From Sphingomonas sp. EC-HK361 (GTDB lineage Bacteria > Pseudomonadota > Alphaproteobacteria > Sphingomonadales > Sphingomonadaceae), in assembly GCF_902498785.1 (NCBI RefSeq), contig NZ_LR701494.1, forward strand, positions 1,503,105 through 1,567,104: DNA of 64,000 nt, written 5' to 3'. Shown here in pieces: positions 25,076 through 33,318 of the stretch (its first letter is position 1; the number at the start of each line of letters is the position of its first letter). A program made the translations under genes and the position numbers. Below the pieces are notes generated by a model. The model was not told the DNA's origin, did no database searches, and saw only the letters and a program-made list of their open reading frames with translations.

Positions 25076-26025
25076 GACCGGTCTTTTACGGGAGGCGCCA
25101 CCGCCGCATCCTCGCGCCGTTCGGGGCGGATGTAAATCGACGACAGCATCGGTTCGGCCGCGCGCAGCTTGTCCTCGAGGTCCTCGATCAGCCGCTCGCC
25201 TTCGCCCATCGTCACCGAATCGCGGAAGTCGGCGCTGATCGCGACGAAGATGCTCTTCGGGCCGGTATGGATGGTGCGGACATGATTGACCGCATCGACG
25301 CTTGGCGAAGCCTCGACGATCGCGCGGACCCGCGCGACAATCCGCGGGTCGGCGCGCTCGCCGATCAGCAGCCCTTTGGATTCGCGCGCCAGGATCACCG
25401 CGACGAGGCCGAGCACGCAGCCGATGACGATCGACGCGACGCCGTCGATCCGCGGATCGCCGAGCGTGTGGCTCAGGAAGACGCCGATGCCCGCGACGAC
25501 GAGCCCGACGAGTGCGGCCGAATCCTCGAACAGGATGATGAAGCCCGACGGGTCCTTCGACACGCGGATAGCGTGCCACCAGCTGTCATCGCCCTTGGCC
25601 TTCGCGAAGGCGCGCATCGCGATCAGCCACGAACTGCCCTCCATCGCGAAGGCGATGGCGAGCACGATGTAGTTGATGACCGGGCTCTGCAGCGGCTCCG
25701 GATCGAGGATGTGGAGGTAGCCCTCGTAGATCGACACGCCCGCCCCGACCGCGAAGATCAGGATCGCGACGACAAACGCCCAGAAATACAGCTCACGCGC
25801 ATAGCCGAAGGGGTGGACCTCGTCGGGCGGCCGATCCGCGCGCTTCTGGCCGTAGAGGAGGAGTACCTGGTTGAGGCTGTCGACGACCGAATGGACGCCC
25901 TCGGTCAGCATCGAGGACGACCCCGAAATCCCGGCCGCGATGAACTTGGCAACCGCGATGCCGAGGTTCGCGGCGAGCGCGGCGAAGATGACGATGTTCG
26001 ATTCGCCCTCGGCAGCCTTGGCCAA
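25072..26025 (-). CDS. Cation diffusion facilitator (CDF) transporter
   Basis: 317 residues with six membrane segments; helix 2 has EGVHSVVDSLNQ and helix 5 FEDSAALVGLVVAG, the family's metal-site helices, followed by a cytoplasmic domain (VDAVNHVRTIHTGPKSIFVAISADF). CDF proteins export Zn, Co, Fe or Mn by proton antiport. The helix-2 site has Glu/His/Asp rather than the usual Asp-Ser-xx-His-xxx-Asp, so the metal is uncertain. First gene of a unit with the exported peptidase-like gene. Confidence 0.9.
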   Translation of the reverse strand: MAKAAEGESNIVIFAALAANLGIAVAKFIAAGISGSSSMLTEGVHSVVDSLNQVLLLYGQKRADRPPDEVHPFGYARELYFWAFVVAILIFAVGAGVSIYEGYLHILDPEPLQSPVINYIVLAIAFAMEGSSWLIAMRAFAKAKGDDSWWHAIRVSKDPSGFIILFEDSAALVGLVVAGIGVFLSHTLGDPRIDGVASIVIGCVLGLVAVILARESKGLLIGERADPRIVARVRAIVEASPSVDAVNHVRTIHTGPKSIFVAISADFRDSVTMGEGERLIEDLEDKLRAAEPMLSSIYIRPERREDAAVAPPVKDRS

Positions 26026-26060
26026 GCCCTGTCCCCTTTGCCGCAGAACGCGCGCCCGCG

Positions 26061-26095
26061 TTGAAGGATGCGAGCCGGCGTGTTATAACACCTGT
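26061..26095 (+). promoter_or_regulatory. Toxin-antitoxin promoter with palindromic operator
   Basis: -35 TTGAAG (26061-26066), 17-bp spacer, -10 TATAAC (26084-26089). A perfect 12-bp palindrome GTGTTATAACAC (26080-26091) covers the -10. The start site should fall at about 26095-26097, on the antitoxin ATG at 26096, so the mRNA would be leaderless. Repression by the antitoxin is the expected design. Confidence 0.65.
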
Positions 26096-26323
26096 ATGCA
26101 CATGCCGCTCAAGATCGTGAAGGTCGGAAATTCGCTGGGATTGGTTCTTCCCAAGGACATGCTCGCGAAGCTGCGGGTGGGTCTGGGAGATCAGGTCTTC
26201 GTCACCGAACAGCCGGACGGCTTCTCGGTCAAGCCTCACGATCCGGCTTTTGTCGAAGCGATGGGCGCTGCAGAAAATATCATGCGCGAGGATCGCGATA
26301 TTCTGGCCGTGCTGGCACGATGA
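26096..26323 (+). CDS. AbrB/MazE-type antitoxin
   Basis: 75 residues. Swapped-hairpin AbrB DNA-binding domain MPLKIVKVGNSLGLVLPKDML followed by LRVGLGDQVFVTEQPDGF, then an acidic tail (ENIMREDRDILAVLAR) that should bind and neutralise the toxin. Start ATG 26096, or ATG 26102 two codons later. The stop overlaps the toxin start as ATGA. Partner of the Doc toxin; AbrB-Doc pairs are an alternative to the classic Phd-Doc. Confidence 0.9.
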   Translation: MHMPLKIVKVGNSLGLVLPKDMLAKLRVGLGDQVFVTEQPDGFSVKPHDPAFVEAMGAAENIMREDRDILAVLAR

Positions 26324-26715
26324 ATGCCGTTCCAGTGCCGCGCTTTCTAAGTGCGGAAATCGCGATGGCGGTGCATGATCGGCAGTTGGCTGAACATGGC
26401 GGGCTCGCGGGGGTCAAGGATGCGGGCCTGCTCGAATCGGCGATCGCTCGGCCGCTGAACAAGCACGGCTATGGCGAAACCGATCTTTGCGCCCTTGCCG
26501 CGAGTTATGCTTTCGGGATCGCGCGCAATCACCCGTTTGCCGACGGTAACAAGCGGACGGCGTGGGTGATGGCTCGTCTCTTCCTCAAGCTCAATGCCAT
26601 CGAACTGTCTTTCGACAAGGCCGATGCAACGCGCACCATGATCGCGCTGGCCGCCGGCAACCTGAGCGAGGAACACCTCGCCGCGTGGTTCCGCGCGCGC
26701 GTCGTGGCCGCCTGA
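26320..26715 (+). CDS. doc: Death-on-curing (Doc) Fic-domain toxin
   Basis: 131 residues, single Fic/Doc domain. The active loop H71-PFADGNKR79 follows the Fic signature with catalytic His, and N-terminal Doc features (RFLSAEIAMAVHDRQLAEHGG, DAGLLESAIARP) are present. Doc phosphorylates EF-Tu and halts translation. The frame is intact and the active loop complete, so the toxin is probably functional. Translationally coupled to the antitoxin. Confidence 0.93.
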   Translation: MNAVPVPRFLSAEIAMAVHDRQLAEHGGLAGVKDAGLLESAIARPLNKHGYGETDLCALAASYAFGIARNHPFADGNKRTAWVMARLFLKLNAIELSFDKADATRTMIALAAGNLSEEHLAAWFRARVVAA

Positions 26716-26722
26716 CACGAAA

Positions 26723-26751
26723 TGCCCGCCGGTGGTTTCCCACCGACGGAC
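26723..26751. terminator. Hairpin between convergent genes
   Basis: Stem CCGCCGGTGG with CCACCGACGG around TTTC, one internal mismatch, and no T tract on either strand. It lies between doc and the small gene after aceA; a weak terminator or barrier. Confidence 0.4.
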
Positions 26752-26779
26752 ATCTTCCTCCCCAGGAAGTCGTGGAGCG

Positions 26780-26962
26780 TCAGGCCAGGCGCCCGATGCG
26801 GTGATAGAGCGCGGCGAGGCGGTTGAGGCGTTTGTCTTCCGGATCGAGGCGACCGATGAAATCGCCAACCGCGTCCTTCAACAGCGCGAAGTCGGTGGAG
26901 GCGAAGACCGCGCGGGTCGGCGCCGGTTCGATGCCGCGGGGCGTGGTTTGCAGGGTGGTCAT
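26780..26962 (-). CDS. Small protein coupled to isocitrate lyase
   Basis: 60 residues. ATG shares one base with the aceA stop (TGATG), a strong sign of coupling. It is charged, with DFALLKDAVGDFIGRLDPEDKRLNRLAALYHRIGRLA, predicted helical, without membrane or signal segments. I do not recognise a family. The position suggests an accessory to the glyoxylate shunt or simply a conserved short ORF; the coupling and non-random composition argue that it is real. Confidence 0.65.
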   Translation of the reverse strand: MTTLQTTPRGIEPAPTRAVFASTDFALLKDAVGDFIGRLDPEDKRLNRLAALYHRIGRLA

Positions 26963-28245
26963 CACGCAGCCTCCTTGGTGAATTGCGCGGCCTCGGTCGA
27001 TTCGGCGAGCGCGGTGGTGGAACTGGCGCCGCCGGCAACCGCCTGGGCGACGAGATCGAAATAGCCGGTGCCGACCTCGCGCTGATGGCGGGTCGCGGTA
27101 TAGCCCCTTGCCTCGCTCGCGAACTCGGCCTGCTGCAGCTCCGAATAGGCCGCCATGCCGCGGTCGCGGTAGCCGCTGGCAAGCTCGAACATGCCGTGGT
27201 TCAGCTGGTGGAAGCCCGCGAGCGTGACGAACTGGTATTTATATCCCATCGCGCCGATCTCGCGCTGGAACCGGGCGATGTCGTCCCGGTCGAGGTTCGC
27301 CTCCCAGTTGAAGCTGGGCGAGCAGTTATAGGCCAGCATCTTGTCCGGATATTCGCGCTTGATCGCCTCGGCGAAGCGCCGCGCGTCGGCCATGTTGGGC
27401 TTCGATGTTTCCCACCATAGCAGGTCGGCGTGCGCGGCGAACGACAGCCCGCGCTTGATGCAGTGATCGACGCCGGTGCCGTTTTTCAGGCGGAAGAAGC
27501 CCTCGGGCGTGCGCTCGCCGGTCAGGAATTCATGGTCGCGCTCGTCCACATCGCTGGTGATCAGCTTCGCGCTCTCCGCATCGGTCCGCGCGCAGATCAC
27601 GGTCGGCACGCCGCACACGTCCGCCGCAAGCCGCGCCGCGTCGAGGTTGCGGATGTGCGCCTGGGTCGGGATCAGGACCTTCCCGCCGAGATGCCCGCAC
27701 TTCTTCTCGGATGCGAGCTGGTCCTCGTAATGCACGCCGGCGGCGCCGGCGGCGATATAGGCCTTCATGATCTCGAAGCAGTTGAGCGGCCCGCCGAAGC
27801 CGGCCTCGGCATCCGCGACGATCGGCGCGAACCAGTCGCGCGTCGCGCCGCCTTCGCTATGCTCGATCTGGTCGGCGCGCTGGAGGGCGTTGTTGATCCG
27901 CTTGCACAGTTCCGGCCCGGCATTGGCCGGGTAGAGCGACTGGTCGGGATACATCGCGCCCGCGGTGTTGGCGTCGGCGGCGACCTGCCACCCAGACAGA
28001 TAGATCGCCTTCAGCCCCGCGCGGACCTGTTGCATCGCCTGATTGCCGGTCATCGCGCCGAGCGAATGGACGTAATCTTCGGTCTTGAGCAGTTCCCACA
28101 GCTTCAGCGCGCCCTTGCGGGCCAGCGTGTGCTCGATGGCGATCGACCCGCGGAGTTTGGCGACGTCGTCCGCGCTGTACGGGCGCTCGATCCCGTCGAA
28201 ACGGCCGGCCGGCGCCGGAATCAGGTCTTCGAACGTCGTCGCCAC
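26962..28245 (-). CDS. aceA: Isocitrate lyase
   Basis: 427 residues from GTG 28245 behind AAAGGA (spacing 8), matching the family length of about 430. Catalytic loop KKCGHLGGK with C183, substrate-binding VICARTDAE and CSPSFNWE are present. It cleaves isocitrate to glyoxylate and succinate, allowing growth on acetate or fatty acids. Divergent from an ScfR-type regulator, a layout in which that regulator usually controls aceA. Upstream frame beyond the GTG is not family-like. Confidence 0.97.
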   Translation of the reverse strand: MATTFEDLIPAPAGRFDGIERPYSADDVAKLRGSIAIEHTLARKGALKLWELLKTEDYVHSLGAMTGNQAMQQVRAGLKAIYLSGWQVAADANTAGAMYPDQSLYPANAGPELCKRINNALQRADQIEHSEGGATRDWFAPIVADAEAGFGGPLNCFEIMKAYIAAGAAGVHYEDQLASEKKCGHLGGKVLIPTQAHIRNLDAARLAADVCGVPTVICARTDAESAKLITSDVDERDHEFLTGERTPEGFFRLKNGTGVDHCIKRGLSFAAHADLLWWETSKPNMADARRFAEAIKREYPDKMLAYNCSPSFNWEANLDRDDIARFQREIGAMGYKYQFVTLAGFHQLNHGMFELASGYRDRGMAAYSELQQAEFASEARGYTATRHQREVGTGYFDLVAQAVAGGASSTTALAESTEAAQFTKEAA

Positions 28246-28459
28246 TGTCTTGTCCTTTACAAATTGTCGTATCGTGCAAGTCTTTGTGACAGGCCGCGCC
28301 CGCGTTCGGATAGGGTCGCAACCAGGATGGCGGGGTCGCGCTGTCGAGCTGACGCTCCCGTAGCCTGTCATGCTGTAAAGGATTGACATGTTCGCGCGAA
28401 TGACGAGCATGGCGTCATGATCCGGCCTCCCGCACTCCCACCGCCTCCGGGCGCAGTCC
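28246..28459. promoter_or_regulatory. Divergent aceA / scfR-type control region
   Basis: 214 bases between the two starts. Near aceA there is an AT-rich stretch with TTTACAAATTGT (about 28256-28267) and GTGCAAG-tctTTGTGAC (28276-28292), candidates for regulator half-sites. On the regulator side a perfect -35 TTGACA (28383-28388) has no convincing -10 at 16-18 bases. Confidence 0.35.
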
Positions 28460-29848
28460 TTGGCTGAACGCAAGATCATCGCCGGCCACGCGGTGCGCCG
28501 GGTGCGCCGGCAGGCGGGACTCAGCCAGGCGGCGATGGCCGAGGCGCTGGATATCAGCCCCAGCTATCTCAACCTCATCGAACGCAACCAGCGGCCCTTG
28601 TCGGCGACGCTGCTGGTGCGGCTGGCGGAGCGGTTCGATTTCGACGCGCGCGCGCTCGCGGCGGGCGAGCCGGCCGGCGGCGCCGATGCGCTCAGGCGAC
28701 GCCTCGCCGATCCGATGTTCGCCGATCTGGAGATCGACCGGCACGAGGTCGCCGAGTGGCTGGCGGCGGCGCCGGGCGGGGCGGAGGCGTTCGCGCGCGT
28801 CTTCGACCGGCTGGGGGCGGGCGGCGGCGCTGGCGTCCCCACGGCAGACGATCCGGTCGCGCCGGTGCGCCGCGAGATCGAGCGGTGGCGCAACCATTTC
28901 GCCGATCTCGACGCGGCGGCGGAGGGACTCGCGGACGAGTTGCGGCTCGGCGCGGGCGACCTATACGGCGCGATCGCGGAGCGGCTGCGCGTGCGGCACA
29001 GCCTGACGATCCGCATCCTGCCTATCGATGTGCTGCCCGATGTGCTCCGCCGGCTCGATCTTCACGCGCGCCAGTTGCAGCTGTCGGAACTGCTTGATCC
29101 CGCCAGTCGCACCTTCGCCGCCGCCTTCCAGCTCGCGCAGATCGAGGCACGCGGCGAGATCGATGCGCTCGTCGGCGGCGCCGGCTTTGCAGACCGCGCA
29201 GCGGAGCGGCTGTACCGGCGCCATCTCGCCAGCTATTTCGGCGCCGCGGTGATGATGCCCTATGCCCGTTTCCTGCGCGCGTGCGAGGCGACCGGCTATG
29301 ATATCGAGCTGCTTCAGCGCCGCTTCGGGGCGGGGTTCGAACAGGCCGCGCACCGGCTCACCACGCTCCAGCGGGTCGGCGCGCGGGGCCTGCCCTTCTT
29401 CATGATCCGGGTCGACCGCGCGGGGCAGGCGTCGAAGCGCTATGCCGGCGCCAGCGGCGCGTCGCTCGTCGAAAGCGACGGCCGCTGCCCGCTGTGGCGG
29501 CTCCACGCCGCGTTCGATCGCCCCGGCTCGCTCACCGTCGATCTGGTCGAGGCGGAGGATGCGACGCGCTGGCTGACGATGGCGCGCACCGTCGCGCCGC
29601 AGGGGCACCGCGCCGGCGCGATCTCCGCGGAATTCGTCGTCGGGCTGGGGGTGGAGGCGCGTCTGGCGGGCACGCTCGCCGCGGCACGCGGGCTTGATCT
29701 GGCGGGGGCGGCGATGCCGATCGGGCTGGGGTGCCGGGCCTGCTTCCGCCCCGATTGCCCGCAGCGCTCGCTCGCTCCTGCCGGCCGCGCGCTCACGATC
29801 AACGAGCGCGAACGCCGCCTGACCGCGCTGACCTTTGCGGGCGATTAG
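28460..29848 (+). CDS. ScfR/RamB-type short-chain fatty acyl-CoA regulator
   Basis: 462 residues. N-terminal XRE helix-turn-helix ([33 protein letters not shown]), a central IrrE-like region around 165-240, and a C-terminal domain with clustered cysteines [12 protein letters not shown] typical of the ScfR family. These proteins sense acyl-CoA levels and control acetate/propionate genes such as aceA, which diverges from it. The start must be TTG 28460: an in-frame stop lies at 28418 and the next ATG is inside the HTH. Confidence 0.88.
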   Translation: MAERKIIAGHAVRRVRRQAGLSQAAMAEALDISPSYLNLIERNQRPLSATLLVRLAERFDFDARALAAGEPAGGADALRRRLADPMFADLEIDRHEVAEWLAAAPGGAEAFARVFDRLGAGGGAGVPTADDPVAPVRREIERWRNHFADLDAAAEGLADELRLGAGDLYGAIAERLRVRHSLTIRILPIDVLPDVLRRLDLHARQLQLSELLDPASRTFAAAFQLAQIEARGEIDALVGGAGFADRAAERLYRRHLASYFGAAVMMPYARFLRACEATGYDIELLQRRFGAGFEQAAHRLTTLQRVGARGLPFFMIRVDRAGQASKRYAGASGASLVESDGRCPLWRLHAAFDRPGSLTVDLVEAEDATRWLTMARTVAPQGHRAGAISAEFVVGLGVEARLAGTLAAARGLDLAGAAMPIGLGCRACFRPDCPQRSLAPAGRALTINERERRLTALTFAGD

Positions 29849-29879
29849 GGCATTTGCGGCTGGGCTCAGTCGCTCCTTC

Positions 29880-29957
29880 CCACCCGTTTGTGCTGAGCGA
29901 AGTCGAAGCACTTGAGGCGCATGCCCTTCGACTTCGCTCAGGGCGAACGGAGGTGGG
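29880..29957. repeat. REP-like doublet, family 2 (full copy)
   Basis: Arms CCGTTTGTGCTGAGCGAAG and CTTCGCTCAGGGCGAACGG face each other around a short centre, with outer CCACC/GGTGG. Same family as the copies inside uvrA (57175) and lpd (51071). Here it sits between two convergent genes, ending at the stop of the next one. Confidence 0.8.
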
Positions 29958-30659
29958 TTAATCTCCGGACTGCGGCGCCTCGAACCACCCCATCACCGTC
30001 ACCGGAAACGGCGTCCACCGCCCGACCCGGACACCCGCGACCCTCAACGCTTCGCCTGTCCACGCATTGCAGGTGGTGACCGCGCTGTAATGCCCCCGCG
30101 CGTCGTAAAAGGCATCGTAGCGGTCATAGCCGGGATAGCGCCGCCCGCCCGGCGCCAGGCTGGCACGCACGAAGGCTGCCAGTCGCCGATACTCCTCGGC
30201 CCGCAAAACGATACGGCGAACGCTGGCCGAGGCCATGGGGCGCGGGATATGCTCGACGTGCACCAGCACCGCATCGCTGCCGATCGCGGCGTGCAGGATC
30301 GTGCGCGGCGACACGTCAGCCCAGGTCGGCGTGCCGAGATAGAAGTTCCGCTCGCCCCATCCGACCGCGATGTGATCCCATGCGACGAAGCGTGGATCAC
30401 GCAGGTCGCCGGGCTGCGACAGATTGCTCAGGTCGACCCCGGCTGCACGCTTGGGCAGCACGATCCCGGTATGGATGCCGTTGTCCTCGACGAAGATCTC
30501 GATCCCGTCCGCCGGCGCGCGCCATCCCGCATTGGCAGGGATCGCACCGCCGATCAGCCCGGCGGTAGCGTAAGCCGTCACGATCACGGTCAGAGCGGTC
30601 ATCGCTTGAACGGCGACCCGCCACGCCTTTGCTGCAATTCCCCAAGCCACCGCGTTCAT
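29958..30659 (-). CDS. TIGR02117 / DUF2459 family protein
   Basis: 233 residues, one N-terminal hydrophobic segment (about 16-40), then a periplasmic-type domain. Family features: IEIFVEDNGIHTGIVLP, AVGWGERNFYLGTPTWAD and the Cys-containing YSAVTTCNAWTGEALR. Its function is unknown; the conserved His/Cys arrangement suggests a papain-like fold. It diverges from phhA with only 14 bases between the two ATGs; an internal ATG (M20, 30602) could be the true start and would leave more room for promoters. Confidence 0.85.
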   Translation of the reverse strand: MNAVAWGIAAKAWRVAVQAMTALTVIVTAYATAGLIGGAIPANAGWRAPADGIEIFVEDNGIHTGIVLPKRAAGVDLSNLSQPGDLRDPRFVAWDHIAVGWGERNFYLGTPTWADVSPRTILHAAIGSDAVLVHVEHIPRPMASASVRRIVLRAEEYRRLAAFVRASLAPGGRRYPGYDRYDAFYDARGHYSAVTTCNAWTGEALRVAGVRVGRWTPFPVTVMGWFEAPQSGD

Positions 30660-30673
30660 GCTAGGGCAAGTTC

Positions 30674-31540
30674 ATGATCGAAGATACGCATGTGATGGAC
30701 GCCCCGCCCGAAGGCGCCGGCGCCGACTGGACGGTGCCGCAGGACTGGGCGCACTACACGCCGCAAGACCACGCGACATGGAACACGCTTTTCGCACGCC
30801 AGGCGAAGCTGCTCCCCGGCCGCGCCTCCGACGCCTATCTGCGCGGGCTCGACGTGCTGAAGCTGTCGAAGCCCGGCATTCCCGATTTCGAGGAACTGTC
30901 CGAACGGCTGATGACGCTCACCGGGTGGCAGGTCGTGGCCGTGCCCGGGCTTGTCCCCGACGACGTGTTCTTCGACCATATGGCCAACCGCCGCTTCGTC
31001 GCGGGCAATTTCATCCGCCGCCCCGATCAGCTCGACTATCTGCAGGAGCCGGACGTCTTCCACGATGTCTTCGGCCACGTGCCGATGCTCGCCGATCCGG
31101 TCTTCGCCGATTATCTGGAAGCCTATGGCCGCGGCGGGCAGCGCGCGCTTGGGCTCGACGCGCTCAAATATCTCGGCCGGCTCTATTGGTACACCGTCGA
31201 GTTCGGGCTGATCGCGGAGCCCGAGGGGCTGCGCATCTACGGTTCGGGCATCGTCTCCAGCTATGCCGAAAGCCGCTTCGCGCTCGACGATCCGTCGCCC
31301 AACCGCATCGCCTTCGATCTCGCCCGCGTCATGCGCACCGAATACCGGATCGACGATTTCCAGCAGAATTATTTCGTCATCCCGAGCTTCGACGAGCTGC
31401 TGCGCGTGACCGTGGAAACCGATTTCGCGCCGCTCTACGAACAGCTGAAGGCGAAGCCGGACGTGCCGGTCGCGGAAATTCTTCCCGAAGACGAGGTGCT
31501 GACCCGCGGCACGCAGGACTATGCGCGGGCAAAGGCGTAA
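30674..31540 (+). CDS. phhA: Phenylalanine 4-monooxygenase
   Basis: 288 residues, the monomeric bacterial form. Iron ligands H130 and H135 in DVFHDVFGHVP and E176 in WYTVEFGL, plus the pterin-pocket region FFDHMANRRFVAGNFIR. It hydroxylates phenylalanine to tyrosine with tetrahydrobiopterin, feeding the homogentisate route in which maiA (2.8 kb) acts. ATG 30674, or ATG 30695 in frame. No pterin dehydratase gene is next to it. Confidence 0.96.
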   Translation: MIEDTHVMDAPPEGAGADWTVPQDWAHYTPQDHATWNTLFARQAKLLPGRASDAYLRGLDVLKLSKPGIPDFEELSERLMTLTGWQVVAVPGLVPDDVFFDHMANRRFVAGNFIRRPDQLDYLQEPDVFHDVFGHVPMLADPVFADYLEAYGRGGQRALGLDALKYLGRLYWYTVEFGLIAEPEGLRIYGSGIVSSYAESRFALDDPSPNRIAFDLARVMRTEYRIDDFQQNYFVIPSFDELLRVTVETDFAPLYEQLKAKPDVPVAEILPEDEVLTRGTQDYARAKA

Positions 31541-31544
31541 AACT

Positions 31545-31599
31545 GTATCCCCGCGCAGGCGGGGATCCAGACTGGGCTCCCGCCTTCGCGGGAGCACAA
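31545..31599. repeat. REPIN-like doublet, family 1 (copy b)
   Basis: Hairpin 1 ATCCCCGC-gcag-GCGGGGAT, centre CCAGACTGGG, hairpin 2 CTCCCGC-cttc-GCGGGAG, end CACAA. It begins 4 bases after the phhA stop and separates it from the convergent prmA. Confidence 0.88.
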
Positions 31600-31615
31600 C
31601 GCCGAGACTTTTGGG

Positions 31616-32569
31616 CTAAAGATCCAGCGCCCACCCATCGCGCCCCTTGGGATCGAACGGCGCACCCGGCACATAACGCTCGGCCCCCGCGCGCAGCCGC
31701 AGCACGCTCCAGTCGCCGCGCCGATCGACCGCCTCCAGCGAGCACCCGCACGCCGCATAGGCCGCGACGACGCCCTCTCGCTGCGTCTCCAGCAGCCCCG
31801 CCAGAACGATCGTCGCATGCGCATCGGCGATCGCCGCCAGCTCCGGCGCCATCGACACCAGCGGCCCGGCAAGGATGTTCGCGATTACGAAGTCATAGGG
31901 CGCCCGCGCCGTGATCGTATCGTCCAGCGCGCCGTCGGCTACCACCAGCTCGACGCCCCCCACATCGTTCACCACCGCATTCTCACGCGTCACCTCGATC
32001 GCCACCGGGTCGATATCGGTCGCGACGATCGCGGCATCCGGCCACAGCGCCCGCGCCGCAAAGGCGAGCAACCCGGTGCCGGTGCCGACATCGATCACCC
32101 GGCGCACCCCTTCGCCCGCCATCGCATCGAGCATCGCGAGGCACCCGCTCGTCGTCTCGTGATGCCCCGTGCCGAAGGCGCGCCCCGCCTCGATCAGGAA
32201 CGCGCGCGCGCCCTCGGGCGGCGGCGCGTCATGCGCGGAGGTGTGAACGTAGAAGCGCCCGACATGCAGCGGCGCGAGGCCCGACTGGCTCATCGTCACC
32301 CAGTCCGCGTCCGCCAGCCGCTCGATCGCCGGCGAGACACCCGCCGCGCTCGGCACCAGCGCCCGGATCGCCGCGATCGCGTCCGCGCCGGGTTCGCCCT
32401 CGAAATAGGCGTCGAGCCGCCAGTGCTCGCGGTCGTCCTCATACAGCTCGGTCGTCATCAGCACCGCCTCGACCGCCACGTCCTCGGCCGCATCGATCGC
32501 CTCCGCCTCGTCACGCGTGCAGGGCAGGGTGAGCTTCCAGGATTCAGCGGACCCCGTATCAGCGGACAT
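31616..32569 (-). CDS. prmA: Ribosomal protein L11 methyltransferase
   Basis: 317 residues. N-terminal substrate-recognition domain, then a class I methyltransferase fold: AFGTGHHETTSGCLAML, IDVGTGTGLLAFAA (SAM motif I), ATDIDPVAIEVTRENA and NILAGPLVSMAPEL. It trimethylates L11 (rplK, 18.3 kb). The start overlaps the preceding short-chain dehydrogenase by 11 bases, so they are co-transcribed. Confidence 0.95.
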   Translation of the reverse strand: MSADTGSAESWKLTLPCTRDEAEAIDAAEDVAVEAVLMTTELYEDDREHWRLDAYFEGEPGADAIAAIRALVPSAAGVSPAIERLADADWVTMSQSGLAPLHVGRFYVHTSAHDAPPPEGARAFLIEAGRAFGTGHHETTSGCLAMLDAMAGEGVRRVIDVGTGTGLLAFAARALWPDAAIVATDIDPVAIEVTRENAVVNDVGGVELVVADGALDDTITARAPYDFVIANILAGPLVSMAPELAAIADAHATIVLAGLLETQREGVVAAYAACGCSLEAVDRRGDWSVLRLRAGAERYVPGAPFDPKGRDGWALDL

Positions 32570-33254
32570 AGCTCGCCCCGTTCACGTCGATCACCGCGCC
32601 CGTCATCGATGCCGGCGCCTCGAGCGCGAGGTAGCGCGCGACGGACGCCACTTCCGCCGGCTCCGCGACCCGCCCGAGCGGGATGTCGGCGAGGAGCTTG
32701 TCGCCGCCGCGGCTCGCCAGATAGTCGTCGGCCATCCCGGTCATCGTGAAGCCGGGGCAGATCGCGAAGGCCAGGATGCCCTCGCGCGCATAGCCTCTCG
32801 CGATCGTCTTCGTCACCGCGACCATGCCCGCCTTGGACGCGGCATAGTGCCAGTGGGCGGGGCTGTCGCCGCGATAGGCGGCGCGGCTCGCCACGTTGAC
32901 GATCCGGCCCCTGCGTCCTTCGCGCTGCCACGCGAGGACCGCGCGGCGGCAGAGTTCGGCCGACGCGGTCAGGTTCACCTGCAGCGTGCGCGCCCAGCCG
33001 GCCGACCAGTCCGCATCGTCGCCGTCGAGCGGGTTCGCCTCGAAGATGCCGGCATTGTTGATGAGCACATCGACCCCGCCGAGCTGATGGACCGCGGCGT
33101 CCCACAGTCGCGCGGGGGCGTCTGCCTCGGCCAGATCGAAGGCGAGGCCCTGACGCGTGGCGTGGCTGGCGACCGAGATGCCGGGCTGGTCGAGTGTTGC
33201 GACGATGGCGGCGCCGATGCCGCGGCTCGCGCCGGTGACGAGGATTCGTGTCAT
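32559..33254 (-). CDS. Short-chain dehydrogenase/reductase
   Basis: 231 residues. Cofactor loop TGASRGIGAAI, NNAGIFEANP, catalytic Ser region VNVASRAAYRG and Y-AAS-K in HYAASKAGMVAV, then CPGFTMTGMADD. Classical SDR of the FabG-like type, probably NADP-dependent; substrate not identifiable. Genes co-transcribed: SDR then prmA, overlapping by 11 bases. Confidence 0.9.
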   Translation of the reverse strand: MTRILVTGASRGIGAAIVATLDQPGISVASHATRQGLAFDLAEADAPARLWDAAVHQLGGVDVLINNAGIFEANPLDGDDADWSAGWARTLQVNLTASAELCRRAVLAWQREGRRGRIVNVASRAAYRGDSPAHWHYAASKAGMVAVTKTIARGYAREGILAFAICPGFTMTGMADDYLASRGGDKLLADIPLGRVAEPAEVASVARYLALEAPASMTGAVIDVNGASYVR

Positions 33255-33318
33255 AGGCCGAGGGCGTAGCGTGCCCGCGGGTCAGGTCAATCGGCGCTGT
33301 TGGCTGTTACGGGCGCCG

